Below are positions 1 through 5,953 of a DNA stretch of 6,911 nt, piece after piece. Under the pieces are notes generated by a model. That model was not told the origin of the DNA, searched no databases, and saw nothing but the letters and a program-made list of their open reading frames with translations. The DNA lies in the NCBI GenBank assembly GCA_023460715.1, contig JAEWPH010000049.1, forward strand, positions 1 through 6,911. Direction: 5' to 3'. The translations under genes were made by a program, and so were the position numbers. Numbering within the stretch: the stretch's first letter is position 1; each line of letters opens with the position of its first letter. This stretch comes from Pseudomonadota bacterium (GTDB taxonomy: Bacteria > Pseudomonadota > Gammaproteobacteria > Burkholderiales > Burkholderiaceae_C).

Positions 1-27
1 CGTTCACACCGCCCCTACAGATCGCTA

Positions 28-70
28 CATTATTGATAGCTTATAGCGCCTTCCAGATAAGCGCTGCAGC
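28..70. repeat. Comamonadaceae-type dispersed intergenic repeat, copy 1
   Basis: An A+T-richer island in G+C-rich DNA. It has the core TTGATAGCT (33-41), followed by an imperfect hairpin whose arms are AGCGCCTT (45-52) and AAGCGCT (59-65), with one bulged base. It aligns without gaps to a second site at 5981-6012, with 22 of 32 positions identical over 33-64. From memory, elements of the form TTTGATAGCTgctAGCGCTTg...cAAGCGCT are very common between genes in Acidovorax and relatives. I know no established name or function for them. It lies downstream of the SDR gene, beyond that gene's terminator-like hairpin. Confidence 0.6.
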
Positions 71-87
71 CCTAAAACACCCTGAAT

Positions 88-108
88 CCGGAGCGCTACA
101 CGCTCCGG
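88..108 (-). terminator. Hairpin just past the SDR stop codon, likely terminator
   Basis: A perfect 8-bp stem pairs CCGGAGCG (88-95) with CGCTCCGG (101-108) around the 5-base loop 96-100. Read on the minus strand it starts 3 bases after the SDR stop codon (112-114). It is followed by ATTCAGGGTGTTTTAGGG, which has only a short T run. The stem is strong and well placed, but the weak U tract leaves open whether it terminates intrinsically or only protects the 3' end of the mRNA. Confidence 0.6.
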
Positions 109-111
109 GCC

Positions 112-915
112 TCAGACGAACATGCCGCCCGACGCCTCGATGCGCTGCGCGTTCACCCAGCCCGTGCCCGGCTGCAGCAGCGCCGCGATCACGCCGCCGA
201 TGTCGTCCGGCAGGCCCACGCGGCCCAGCGCCGTCTGCCCGGCGATGAAGGCGTTGAGCTGCGCGTTGTCCCGCACGGCCCCGCCGCCGAAGTCGGTCTC
301 GATCGCGCCCGGAGCCACCACGTTCACCGCGATGCCGCGCGCGCCCAGTTCCTTGGCCAGGTAGCGCGTCAGCACCTCCACCCCGCCCTTCATGGCCGCG
401 TAGGCGGCGTAGCCCGGCAGCGCGAACCGCGCCAGGCCCGAGGACACGTTCAGGATGCGCCCACCGTCGTTCATCAGCGGCAGCAGCTTCTGCGTCAGGA
501 AGAACACGCCCTTGAGGTGGATGTTGACCATGTCGTCGAACTGCGCCTCGGTCGTTTCCATGAAACCGGCATGCACGCCGACGCCGGCGTTGTTCACCAG
601 GAAGTCGAAGCGTTCGCGTTGCCAGTGGCGCGCCAGCACCTCCCGCACCTGCCCGGCGAAGTCGGCAAAGGTGGCGCTTTGGGCCACGTCCAGCGGCAGC
701 GCCACGGCGCGGCGGCCCAGGGCCTCGATCTCGGCCACCACGGCCTGCGCCTCGGCAGCCTGGCTGCGGTAGGTAAGGATCACATCGGTACCGGAACGCG
801 CCACATGCAGCGCTGCATTGCGGCCCAGGCCGCGGCTGGCGCCGGTGATGAGGGCGATGGTCGGATGGCGGCCGGCATCGGTGGCGGCAGGGGAAGAGGC
901 GGCGGTAGAGGCCAT
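112..915 (-). CDS. Classical short-chain dehydrogenase/reductase (SDR), FabG-like
   Basis: A 267-residue NAD(P)H-dependent oxidoreductase with a Rossmann fold. After an Ala/Ser-rich leader (about residues 1-17) come the dinucleotide-binding motif TGASRGLG (24-31), NNAG (108-111), the helix Asn N131, catalytic S159, Y172 and K176 (YxxxK, with the Ser 13 residues before the Tyr), and the PG motif after beta-6 (NVVAPGAIETDF). R28 in the glycine motif and the lack of an acidic residue after beta-2 (TYRS, 48-51) favour NADP(H). The start is ATG with AAAGGA (923-928) 7 bases upstream. The length is normal, with a slightly long N-terminus. It is divergent from a LysR-type regulator, which probably controls it. 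The substrate cannot be read from the sequence: it resembles 3-oxoacyl-ACP reductase-like SDRs, but nothing nearby belongs to fatty-acid synthesis. Confidence 0.93.
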   Translation of the reverse strand: MASTAASSPAATDAGRHPTIALITGASRGLGRNAALHVARSGTDVILTYRSQAAEAQAVVAEIEALGRRAVALPLDVAQSATFADFAGQVREVLARHWQRERFDFLVNNAGVGVHAGFMETTEAQFDDMVNIHLKGVFFLTQKLLPLMNDGGRILNVSSGLARFALPGYAAYAAMKGGVEVLTRYLAKELGARGIAVNVVAPGAIETDFGGGAVRDNAQLNAFIAGQTALGRVGLPDDIGGVIAALLQPGTGWVNAQRIEASGGMFV

Positions 916-951
916 GGCGAAATCCTTTCAGATGCGTAGAAAGAGGAAGCG

Positions 952-986
952 ATGGACTGGAGTCTATTGACGTATCAGCAGTCCAT
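952..986. promoter_or_regulatory. Inverted repeat between SDR and lysR genes, candidate LysR operator
   Basis: ATGGACTG (952-959) and CAGTCCAT (979-986) form a perfect 8-bp dyad with a 19-base spacer. A further AGTC (961-964) mirrors the left arm as GACT-N2-AGTC (955-964). The dyad sits in the 113-bp gap between the divergent starts at 915 and 1029. LysR-type regulators usually bind dyads in exactly this kind of gap and control both their own gene and the divergent target. TTGACG (967-972) resembles a -35 box, but I found no well-spaced -10, so no promoter is called. Confidence 0.45.
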
Positions 987-1028
987 AAATCCCGCAAAAT
1001 CGATCACATCGTTCACACCACCCGAACA

Positions 1029-1991
1029 ATGAACCCCTTCGACCGCATGCAGATCTTTGTCCGCGTGGCCGAGCTGGCCAGCTTCACGCAGGCCGCCGAG
1101 GCGCTGGGCATCCCCAAGGGCAGCGCCTCCACCGCCGTGCAACAGCTGGAAGCGCAGCTGGGCACGCGCCTGCTGCACCGCACCACGCGCCGCGTGCAGC
1201 CCACCCAGGACGGACAGGCCTACTACGAGCGCTGCAAGGATCTGCTGGCCGACGTGGACGATCTGCAGTCCATGTTCCAGCACGCCGAGGGCGCCGGCGG
1301 CCTGCGCGGGCGGGTGCGCATCGACATGTCCACGGGCATGGCGCGCAACGTGGTTGTGCCGCGGCTGCCCGCGCTGATCGCGCGCCACCCGGCGCTGGAG
1401 GTGGAGCTGAGCAGCACCGAGCGCCGCGTGGACGTGGTGCGCGAGGGCTTCGACTGCGTGCTGCGCACCGGCGCAGTGGTGGACAGCAGCCTCATCGCCC
1501 GCCCGCTGGGCCTGGCCCGGCTCGTCAACTGCGTGAGCCCGGCATACCTGCGCGACCATGGCGCGCCCCGCACGCTGGCCGACCTGGCCGGCCACCGGCT
1601 GGTGCACTTCGTGAACACGCTGGGCGCACGCTCCACCGGCTTCGAAGCGCTGGTGGACGGCGCGCTGGTCTCAACGCCCATGCCAGGCGCGCTCACGGTC
1701 AACAACGCCGAGGCATACATGGCCGGCTGCCTGGCCGGGCTGGGCATCATCCAGGTGCCTCGCCTGGGGGTGGTGGACCTGCTGGCGCGCGGCGAGCTGG
1801 TGGAGGTGCTGCCGCAATACGCCGCTCCGCCCATGCCGCTCACGCTGATGTATGCGAACCGCCGCAACCTGCCGCGCCGCGTGCGCACGGTGATGGACTG
1901 GCTGGCGGAGGTGGTGGCCGCGCACCTGGCCGAGGATGGCGCGCCCGCGCCCCCGCTTCAGCCCCCGCCGGCAGCCGCCACCGCCACCTGA
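1029..1991 (+). CDS. LysR-family transcriptional regulator
   Basis: A 320-residue DNA-binding regulator. The N-terminal winged helix-turn-helix is typical of the family: [20 protein letters not shown], then [20 protein letters not shown] (21-40), [14 protein letters not shown] (41-54) and T59-xDG. A linker helix (about 60-90) leads to a periplasmic-binding-protein-like effector domain (about 91-300). The last 20 or so residues are a Pro/Ala-rich tail, partly encoded where this gene overlaps the convergent araC-type gene. The ATG at 1029 starts where the family N-terminus normally does, but the bases before it (CACCCGAACA) contain no Shine-Dalgarno sequence, so translation may be weak or leaderless. 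It probably regulates the divergent SDR gene; its effector is unknown. Confidence 0.93.
   Translation: MNPFDRMQIFVRVAELASFTQAAEALGIPKGSASTAVQQLEAQLGTRLLHRTTRRVQPTQDGQAYYERCKDLLADVDDLQSMFQHAEGAGGLRGRVRIDMSTGMARNVVVPRLPALIARHPALEVELSSTERRVDVVREGFDCVLRTGAVVDSSLIARPLGLARLVNCVSPAYLRDHGAPRTLADLAGHRLVHFVNTLGARSTGFEALVDGALVSTPMPGALTVNNAEAYMAGCLAGLGIIQVPRLGVVDLLARGELVEVLPQYAAPPMPLTLMYANRRNLPRRVRTVMDWLAEVVAAHLAEDGAPAPPLQPPPAAATAT
1958..1991. other. 34-bp tail-to-tail overlap of lysR-type and araC-type genes
   Basis: The LysR stop TGA is at 1989-1991 and the AraC stop (TCA on the plus strand) is at 1958-1960, so the two coding sequences overlap by 34 bp on opposite strands. The stretch encodes low-complexity tails in both proteins (Pro/Ala-rich in LysR, Ala/Gly-rich in AraC). 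There is no room for an ordinary terminator between the genes. Confidence 0.9.
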
Positions 1992-2800
1992 CCCTTCCAC
2001 TGCCGGGGCGATTGACCCGCGTGCGCCTTGAACGCACGCGAGAGCGCGGCCTCGCTGCCGTAGCCCACCTCGGCGGCGATCAGCTTGAGCGGCCGCCCGC
2101 GCTGCAGCGCCTTCTGCGCCAGCCCGATCCGCCAGCCCTGCAGGTACTGCCCCGGCGTCAGCCCGACCGTGTCGCGGAAGGTGCCGGCAAATACGGTGCG
2201 CGACATGCCCGCCGCCTGCGCCAGCTGGTCCAGCGTCCAGTCCTGCTGGGGCGCCTCGTGCATCGCCACCAGCGCGCTGCGCAGGCGCGGGTGCGAGAGG
2301 CCGGACAGCAGGCCGCCCTGTACCGCGCCGCTTTCCATCAGCTGGCGCAGAACCTGGATCATCACGACCTCGAACAAGCGCTCGACCAGGGCGACGCGCC
2401 CGCAGCGCTGCTCGAAAGCCTCCTCGAACAGCAGCGACAGGATGGGCTCCGCGCCGGCGATCGCGTCGAGCGGCAGGCAGACCACATCGGGCAGGGCCGA
2501 TGCGATCGGGTTGCCCGCACCGCCTTCGAAGGAGAGATTGGCGCACACCATGTCCGCGCCGTGCTCCGGGTCGGTCACGAAGCGGTGGGTGAGCGGCCGC
2601 GGGAACAGCAGCAGGCTCGGCTGCCGGACCTGCAGCACCTCGGTGCCGTGACGCACCTCGACGGCGCCGCTGCGCACCAAGTGCATCTGCCCGCGCGCGC
2701 CATCGCTTTCCAGCTGGTTGATCCCGCACAGCGCTCCAGCATTGAACACCTGCGCATGCACGGGGAAGTGCGCCATCAAGGCAGCCAGTCGATCGGCCAT
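1958..2800 (-). CDS. AraC-family transcriptional regulator with N-terminal cupin domain
   Basis: A 280-residue regulator starting at the ATG at 2800. Residues from about 8 to 165 form a cupin-like sensing domain of the type found in many AraC regulators (Cupin_6-like, by recall). The C-terminal AraC/XylS domain has two helix-turn-helices: [20 protein letters not shown] (188-207), and one in about 237-264 with [20 protein letters not shown] (245-264) followed by PRQW. The last nine residues, VAVAAAGGG, extend past the domain and lie in or next to the overlap with lysR. Cysteines C25, C86, C108 and C133 in the sensing half could be redox-active, but this is speculation. Divergence from the ohr-hydrolase operon and the phased boxes in the gap make it the likely regulator of that operon and of itself. 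A TTG at 2812 extends the frame by four codons but is the poorer start. Confidence 0.92.
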   Translation of the reverse strand: MADRLAALMAHFPVHAQVFNAGALCGINQLESDGARGQMHLVRSGAVEVRHGTEVLQVRQPSLLLFPRPLTHRFVTDPEHGADMVCANLSFEGGAGNPIASALPDVVCLPLDAIAGAEPILSLLFEEAFEQRCGRVALVERLFEVVMIQVLRQLMESGAVQGGLLSGLSHPRLRSALVAMHEAPQQDWTLDQLAQAAGMSRTVFAGTFRDTVGLTPGQYLQGWRIGLAQKALQRGRPLKLIAAEVGYGSEAALSRAFKAHAGQSPRQWKGQVAVAAAGGG

Positions 2801-2849
2801 TCCGAACTCCAAGTCAATTTTTCCGAACTTTACATCACCTATGGTTCGG
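2801..2849. promoter_or_regulatory. Three CCGAAC/GTTCGG boxes at 21-bp spacing, candidate AraC-type operator
   Basis: TCCGAACT occurs at 2801-2808 and again at 2822-2829. Its core appears inverted as GTTCGG at 2844-2849. The six-base cores start at 2802, 2823 and 2844, so the steps are exactly 21 bp, about two helical turns, which places them on one face of the DNA. AraC-family proteins often bind direct repeats about two turns apart. The first box overlaps the Shine-Dalgarno region of the araC-type gene, which would suit autorepression. The boxes lie 75-120 bp before the ohr start codon. I did not find a convincing -35/-10 pair. Confidence 0.5.
2807..2810 (-). promoter_or_regulatory. Ribosome binding site that fixes the araC-type start
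   Basis: Read on the minus strand, GGAG (2810 to 2807) stands 6 bases before the ATG at 2800. The only longer alternative in this frame, TTG at 2812, would place this GGAG inside the coding region as the second codon, and it has no comparable site before it. The ATG at 2800 is therefore the better start. Confidence 0.7.
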
Positions 2850-2923
2850 CCCGGGCGCGCAAACTACATCTCACCGGGCGATACCCGCCCGCCTCTCGCA
2901 ACCCCCTTCAAGGAGTCTCCGCC

Positions 2924-3352
2924 ATGTCCATCGAAAAAGTTCTGTACGCCGCCACCGCCACCGCTACCGGAGGCCGCGAAGGCCGCGCCACCTCTGCCGA
3001 CGGCGTGCTGAACGTGCAACTGTCCACGCCCCGCGAACTGGGCGGCGCCGGCGGCCCCGGCACCAACCCCGAGCAGCTGTTCGCGGCCGGCTATTCGGCC
3101 TGCTTCCTGGGCGCACTGAAGTTCGTGGCCGGCCAGCAGAAGGTGGCTCTGCCGGCCGCCACCACCGTTACCGGCAAGGTCGGCATCGGACAGATCCCCA
3201 CGGGCTTCGGCATCGAGGCGCACCTGACCATCGCCGCCCCCGGCCTGGACCGGAGCACGCTGCAGGCGCTGGTGGACCAGGCGCACATCGTCTGCCCCTA
3301 TTCCAACGCCACCCGCGGAAACATCGACGTCGCGCTCGTCATCGCCGACTGA
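2924..3352 (+). CDS. ohr: Organic hydroperoxide resistance protein Ohr (OsmC/Ohr family)
   Basis: A 142-residue cytoplasmic thiol peroxidase that reduces alkyl and fatty-acid hydroperoxides to alcohols, normally using lipoylated proteins or other dithiols as reductant. It has the Ohr arrangement: R18, the [15 protein letters not shown] block with E50 and the peroxidatic C60, and [14 protein letters not shown] with the resolving C124. R18, E50, C60 and C124 match the known active-site positions of Pseudomonas Ohr, which separates it from OsmC proper. The length is typical. The ATG has AAGGAG (2910-2915) 8 bases upstream. It is the first gene of an apparent operon with the hydrolase, 48 bp downstream. 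Classical ohr genes are controlled by the MarR-type OhrR. None is present here; an AraC-type gene is divergent instead. Confidence 0.96.
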   Translation: MSIEKVLYAATATATGGREGRATSADGVLNVQLSTPRELGGAGGPGTNPEQLFAAGYSACFLGALKFVAGQQKVALPAATTVTGKVGIGQIPTGFGIEAHLTIAAPGLDRSTLQALVDQAHIVCPYSNATRGNIDVALVIAD

Positions 3353-3400
3353 CCCGCCCAGACCAGCCCCGTCCCCCCCTACCGACAGGAAACATACGCC

Positions 3401-4363
3401 ATGAACTTCTCTCGCCGCCTCTTCTCCGCCCCGCTGCTCGCCGTCGCGCTGCAGGCCGCATTCTCCGCACACGCAGCCCCCGCCGCCCAGCCGGCCGCCC
3501 CGGCCCGCGCAACCGCCCAGGCCACCGTCGAAGGCGACTACATCGTCACCCGCGACAACGTGCGGCTGTACTACAAGGACTGGGGCCCGAAGAACGGCCC
3601 GGTCGTCACCTTCAGCCACGGCTGGCCGCTCAATGCAGACAGCTGGGAATCGCAGATGATCTTCCTGGCCTCAAAGGGCTACCGCGTGGTGGCGCATGAC
3701 CGCCGCGGCCATGGTCGCTCCAGCCAGCCCTGGGACGGCAACGACATGGACCACTATGCGGATGACCTGGCGGCCGTGATCGAAGCGCTGGACCTGAAGG
3801 ACATCACCGCCGTGGGCTTTTCCACCGGCGGCGGCGAGGTGGCGCGCTACATCGGCCGCCACGGCACGGCGCGCGTCAAGAAGGCCGTGCTGGTCAGCGC
3901 CGTGCCCCCGCTGATGCTGCGCACCGCCGACAACCCCGGCGGCCTGCCCATCGAGGTCTTCGACGGCCTGCGCAAGGCCTCGCTGGAGAACCGCTCGCAG
4001 CTGTACCTGGACTTGGCCTCCGGCCCGTTCTACGGCTACAACCGCCCGGGCGCCCAGAAGTCGCAGGGGCTGATCGACAGCTGGTGGGCACAGGGCATGC
4101 AGGCCGGCCACAAGAACACGTACGACTCCATCGCCGCTTTCTCGGCCACCGACTTCCGCGCCGACCTGAAGAAGTTCGACGTGCCCACGCTGGTGATCCA
4201 TGGCGACGACGACCAGATCGTGCCCATCGGCGTCTCGGGCCAGGCCTCGGCCGCGCAGATCAAGGGGGCGCAGCTCATCGTGTACCCGGGCGCGCCGCAC
4301 GGCCTGACCGATACGCACAAGGACCGCTTCAACCAGGACCTGCTGAACTTCCTGAAGAAGTGA
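3401..4363 (+). CDS. Exported alpha/beta hydrolase, arylesterase / cofactor-free haloperoxidase (perhydrolase) type
   Basis: A 320-residue protein with a signal peptide and an alpha/beta-hydrolase domain (about 46-320). The N-terminus has SRRLF (4-8), a hydrophobic stretch (10-21) and an AHA/A cleavage site after A25. The paired arginines fit a Tat signal, though Sec export is also possible. An Ala/Pro-rich linker follows (26-42). Catalytic features are HGWP (73-76, oxyanion hole), DRRGHGRS (100-107), nucleophile S141 in GFSTGG, the acid probably D271 in HGDDDQIVP, and H300 in GAPHG. These match the arylesterase/non-heme chloroperoxidase group, whose members hydrolyse esters and can form peracids from carboxylic acids and hydrogen peroxide. 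Most members lack a signal peptide, so this one is some 40 residues longer. AGGA (3387-3390) lies 10 bases before the ATG. The 48-bp gap to ohr suggests co-transcription and a peroxide-related role. The substrate is unknown. Confidence 0.92.
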   Translation: MNFSRRLFSAPLLAVALQAAFSAHAAPAAQPAAPARATAQATVEGDYIVTRDNVRLYYKDWGPKNGPVVTFSHGWPLNADSWESQMIFLASKGYRVVAHDRRGHGRSSQPWDGNDMDHYADDLAAVIEALDLKDITAVGFSTGGGEVARYIGRHGTARVKKAVLVSAVPPLMLRTADNPGGLPIEVFDGLRKASLENRSQLYLDLASGPFYGYNRPGAQKSQGLIDSWWAQGMQAGHKNTYDSIAAFSATDFRADLKKFDVPTLVIHGDDDQIVPIGVSGQASAAQIKGAQLIVYPGAPHGLTDTHKDRFNQDLLNFLKK

Positions 4364-4374
4364 AGTGAAGGGAC

Positions 4375-4425
4375 GTGAGCCAGCGGCGCGGCGCCTCGCC
4401 CGATGGCCCGCGCCGCGGCGCTCAC
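4375..4425. terminator. G+C-rich hairpin between the convergent hydrolase and livF genes
   Basis: GTGAGC (4375-4380) pairs with GCTCAC (4420-4425), and GCGGCGCGG (4383-4391) pairs with CCGCGCCGC (4408-4416). A small internal loop (CA opposite GGC) separates the two helices, and the apical loop is 16 bases. The structure starts 11 bases after the hydrolase stop codon and contains the livF stop (4422-4424) in its other arm. There is no U tract on the plus side, and only a pyrimidine-rich run (TCCCTTCACTTCACTTC) on the minus side. It probably ends or stabilises transcripts from both directions, but it is not a textbook intrinsic terminator. Confidence 0.5.
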
Positions 4426-5174
4426 ACGCCCAGGTACAGGCGCCGCGCCACGGCATCGGCCGCCAGGTCGGCCATGGACGCGGCGTGCACGATCTGGCCT
4501 TTTTCCAGCACGTAGGCGCGGTCGGCCACCGCCTCGGCCAGGGCCAGGTTCTGTTCGCACAGCAGGATGCCAATGCCCTGGCTCTTCAGCTGCAGGATGG
4601 TCTGCGCCATCTGCTCCACGATGATCGGCGCCACGCCCTCGGAGGGCTCGTCCAGCAGCACCGCCAGCGGCTGGCCCATCAGCGTGCGGGCCACGGTGAG
4701 CATCTGTTGCTCGCCGCCGCTCATGCGCCCGCCGGGGCGGCGGGGCATCTCGCCCAGGTTGGGAAACAGGGCGAAGAGCCGCTCGGGCGTCCAGACCGGC
4801 GCGGCGCTGCCGTCGGGCCAGCGGCGCGCGGGCTGGCGGCCCACCTCCAGGTTCTCCAGCACGGTCAGGTCGGTGAAGATGCGGCGCTCTTCCGGCACGT
4901 AGCCCAGACCGAGGCGCGCGATCTGGTGGGGCGCCTGGCGCGACACATCGCGGCCCATGAAGCGCACGGCGCCCTCGCGGCGCTGCAGCAGCGCCGCGAT
5001 GCCTTTCAAGGTGGTGGACTTGCCTGCGCCGTTGCGGCCCATCAGTGCCACGACCTCCCCGCGCCCTACCTCCAGGCTGACGCCGAACAGGATCTGCGCG
5101 GCGCCGTACCAGGCGTTCAGGCCTTCGACCTGCAGCAGCGGCGCATCGCCTTTCACGGGGGTGGCGGCACTCAT
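4422..5174 (-). CDS. livF: Branched-chain amino-acid-type ABC transporter ATP-binding protein LivF
   Basis: A 250-residue cytoplasmic ATPase, one of the two that power a hydrophobic amino acid uptake (HAAT) importer. Visible motifs are Walker A GRNGAGKST (46-54), the Q-loop region around GLGYVPEERRIFTDLTVLEN (89-108), typical of LivF, signature SGGEQ (152-156), and Walker B LAVLLDEP (170-177) with catalytic E176. The usual switch histidine position reads CEQN, with Q208; this replacement is normal for LivF. The ATG at 5174 overlaps the livG stop as ATGA and has AGGAGC (5181-5186) 6 bases upstream, so translation is coupled. It is the last gene of the operon and ends in the hairpin at 4375-4425. 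The motifs do not reveal the substrate: such systems carry leucine, isoleucine and valine, but also amides, urea or aromatic acids. Confidence 0.95.
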   Translation of the reverse strand: MSAATPVKGDAPLLQVEGLNAWYGAAQILFGVSLEVGRGEVVALMGRNGAGKSTTLKGIAALLQRREGAVRFMGRDVSRQAPHQIARLGLGYVPEERRIFTDLTVLENLEVGRQPARRWPDGSAAPVWTPERLFALFPNLGEMPRRPGGRMSGGEQQMLTVARTLMGQPLAVLLDEPSEGVAPIIVEQMAQTILQLKSQGIGILLCEQNLALAEAVADRAYVLEKGQIVHAASMADLAADAVARRLYLGV

Positions 5175-5953
5175 GGCGTGGCTCCTGAGGCGGCGGGCTT
5201 GCGTTCGCCGATGCGGCCGGTACCCAGGTAGGCGGCCTGCACCTGCGGGTCGCCCTGGATGGCGGCGGGCGGGCCTTCGGCCAGGATGCGGCCGCGCACC
5301 AGCACCAGCACGCGGTCGGCATGCTGGAAGACCACGTCCATGCTGTGCTCGGTGAACAGCACGCCCATGCGGCGCTCCTGCGCCAGCTCGCGCGTGAGCG
5401 CCATCAGCGCCAAGCGCTCGGCGGGCGCCATGCCGGCGGTGGGCTCGTCCATCAGCAGCAGGCGTGGCGCGTGCGCCAGCGCCATGGCCAGTTCCACGCG
5501 CTTGACGTCGCCGTAGGCCAGCGCGCTGCAGGGCCGCGCCGCCTGCGCGCGCATGCCCACCCGCTCCAGCAGCGCCAGCGCGTCGTCCACGCGGTGGGCG
5601 TGGGCCGGGCGCCAGAAGCTGAATACCCGGCGGTCGGCCGACAGCAGCGCCATCTGCACGTTCTGCAGCACGGTGAGCGAGGCGAAGGTCTCGGCGATCT
5701 GGAAGGTGCGACCCACGCCGCGCCGCCAGATAGCGCGCGGCGGCAGGCCGGCGATGTCCTGCCCGTCGAGCTGGATGCGGCCCGCGTCCGGCGCGAGCTG
5801 CCCGCCCACCATGTTGAAGGTGGTGGACTTGCCGGCACCGTTGGGGCCGATGAGCGCCAGCAGCTCGCCGGGCGCCAGGCTGAAGCCCACGCCGTCCACC
5901 GCGCGCACGCCGCCGAAGGCCTTGGACAGGCCGGAGACCTGCAGCAGGCTCAT
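5171..5953 (-). CDS. livG: Branched-chain amino-acid-type ABC transporter ATP-binding protein LivG
   Basis: A 260-residue ATPase, partner of LivF. Visible motifs are Walker A GPNGAGKST (36-44), GVGRTFQIAETFASLTVLQN (79-98) containing the Q-loop glutamine, the LivG-style signature LAYGD (145-149) in place of LSGGQ, Walker B RLLLMDEP (164-171) with E170, and switch histidine H203 in TEHSMDVVF. The C-terminus has the short extension typical of this subfamily (AEGPPAAIQGDPQVQAAYLG). The ATG at 5953 overlaps the livM stop as ATGA. Its ribosome binding site, GGAGG (5961-5965), lies 7 bases upstream inside the last livM codons. The reading frame stays open well upstream of 5953, but that part is only the shadow of livM. 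Confidence 0.95.
   Translation of the reverse strand: MSLLQVSGLSKAFGGVRAVDGVGFSLAPGELLALIGPNGAGKSTTFNMVGGQLAPDAGRIQLDGQDIAGLPPRAIWRRGVGRTFQIAETFASLTVLQNVQMALLSADRRVFSFWRPAHAHRVDDALALLERVGMRAQAARPCSALAYGDVKRVELAMALAHAPRLLLMDEPTAGMAPAERLALMALTRELAQERRMGVLFTEHSMDVVFQHADRVLVLVRGRILAEGPPAAIQGDPQVQAAYLGTGRIGERKPAASGATP

Noticed and set aside
1..10. 10-base direct repeat CGTTCACACC at 1-10 and 1010-1019
   Set aside because: A number of identical 10-mers are expected by chance in a window of this size, and nothing in the flanks aligns.
967..995. TTGACG at 967-972 as the -35 box of a lysR promoter
   Set aside because: The bases 16-18 positions downstream (around 990-995, TCCCGC) do not resemble a -10 box.
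41..997. Minus-strand 318-codon open frame overlapping the SDR gene in a different frame
   Set aside because: Its product is low-complexity Arg/Gly/Ala-rich, while the overlapping frame encodes a complete SDR with its catalytic residues and ribosome binding site.
1968..2006. Inverted repeat CCGGCAG (1968-1974) / CTGCCGG (2000-2006) around the lysR stop as a terminator
   Set aside because: A 7-bp stem with a 25-base loop and no T run, inside the araC-type coding sequence, is too weak to call in DNA this rich in G+C.
2012..2923. Plus-strand open frame continuous with ohr, which would make a 446-residue protein
   Set aside because: It is the antisense of the araC-type gene, kept open by high G+C. 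Ohr begins at the ATG at 2924 with a good AAGGAG, and the 142-residue length and active-site numbering match the family exactly.
4545..4560. Missing switch histidine in LivF (Gln at residue 208) as a sign of a dead ATPase
   Set aside because: The EQN sequence at this position is usual for LivF proteins; LivG carries the histidine (H203).
4365..5231. Plus-strand 288-codon open frame opposite livF
   Set aside because: Its translation is rich in Ala, Gln, His and Gly with no recognisable domain, and the opposite strand encodes a complete ABC ATPase with all motifs. It is a high-G+C shadow.
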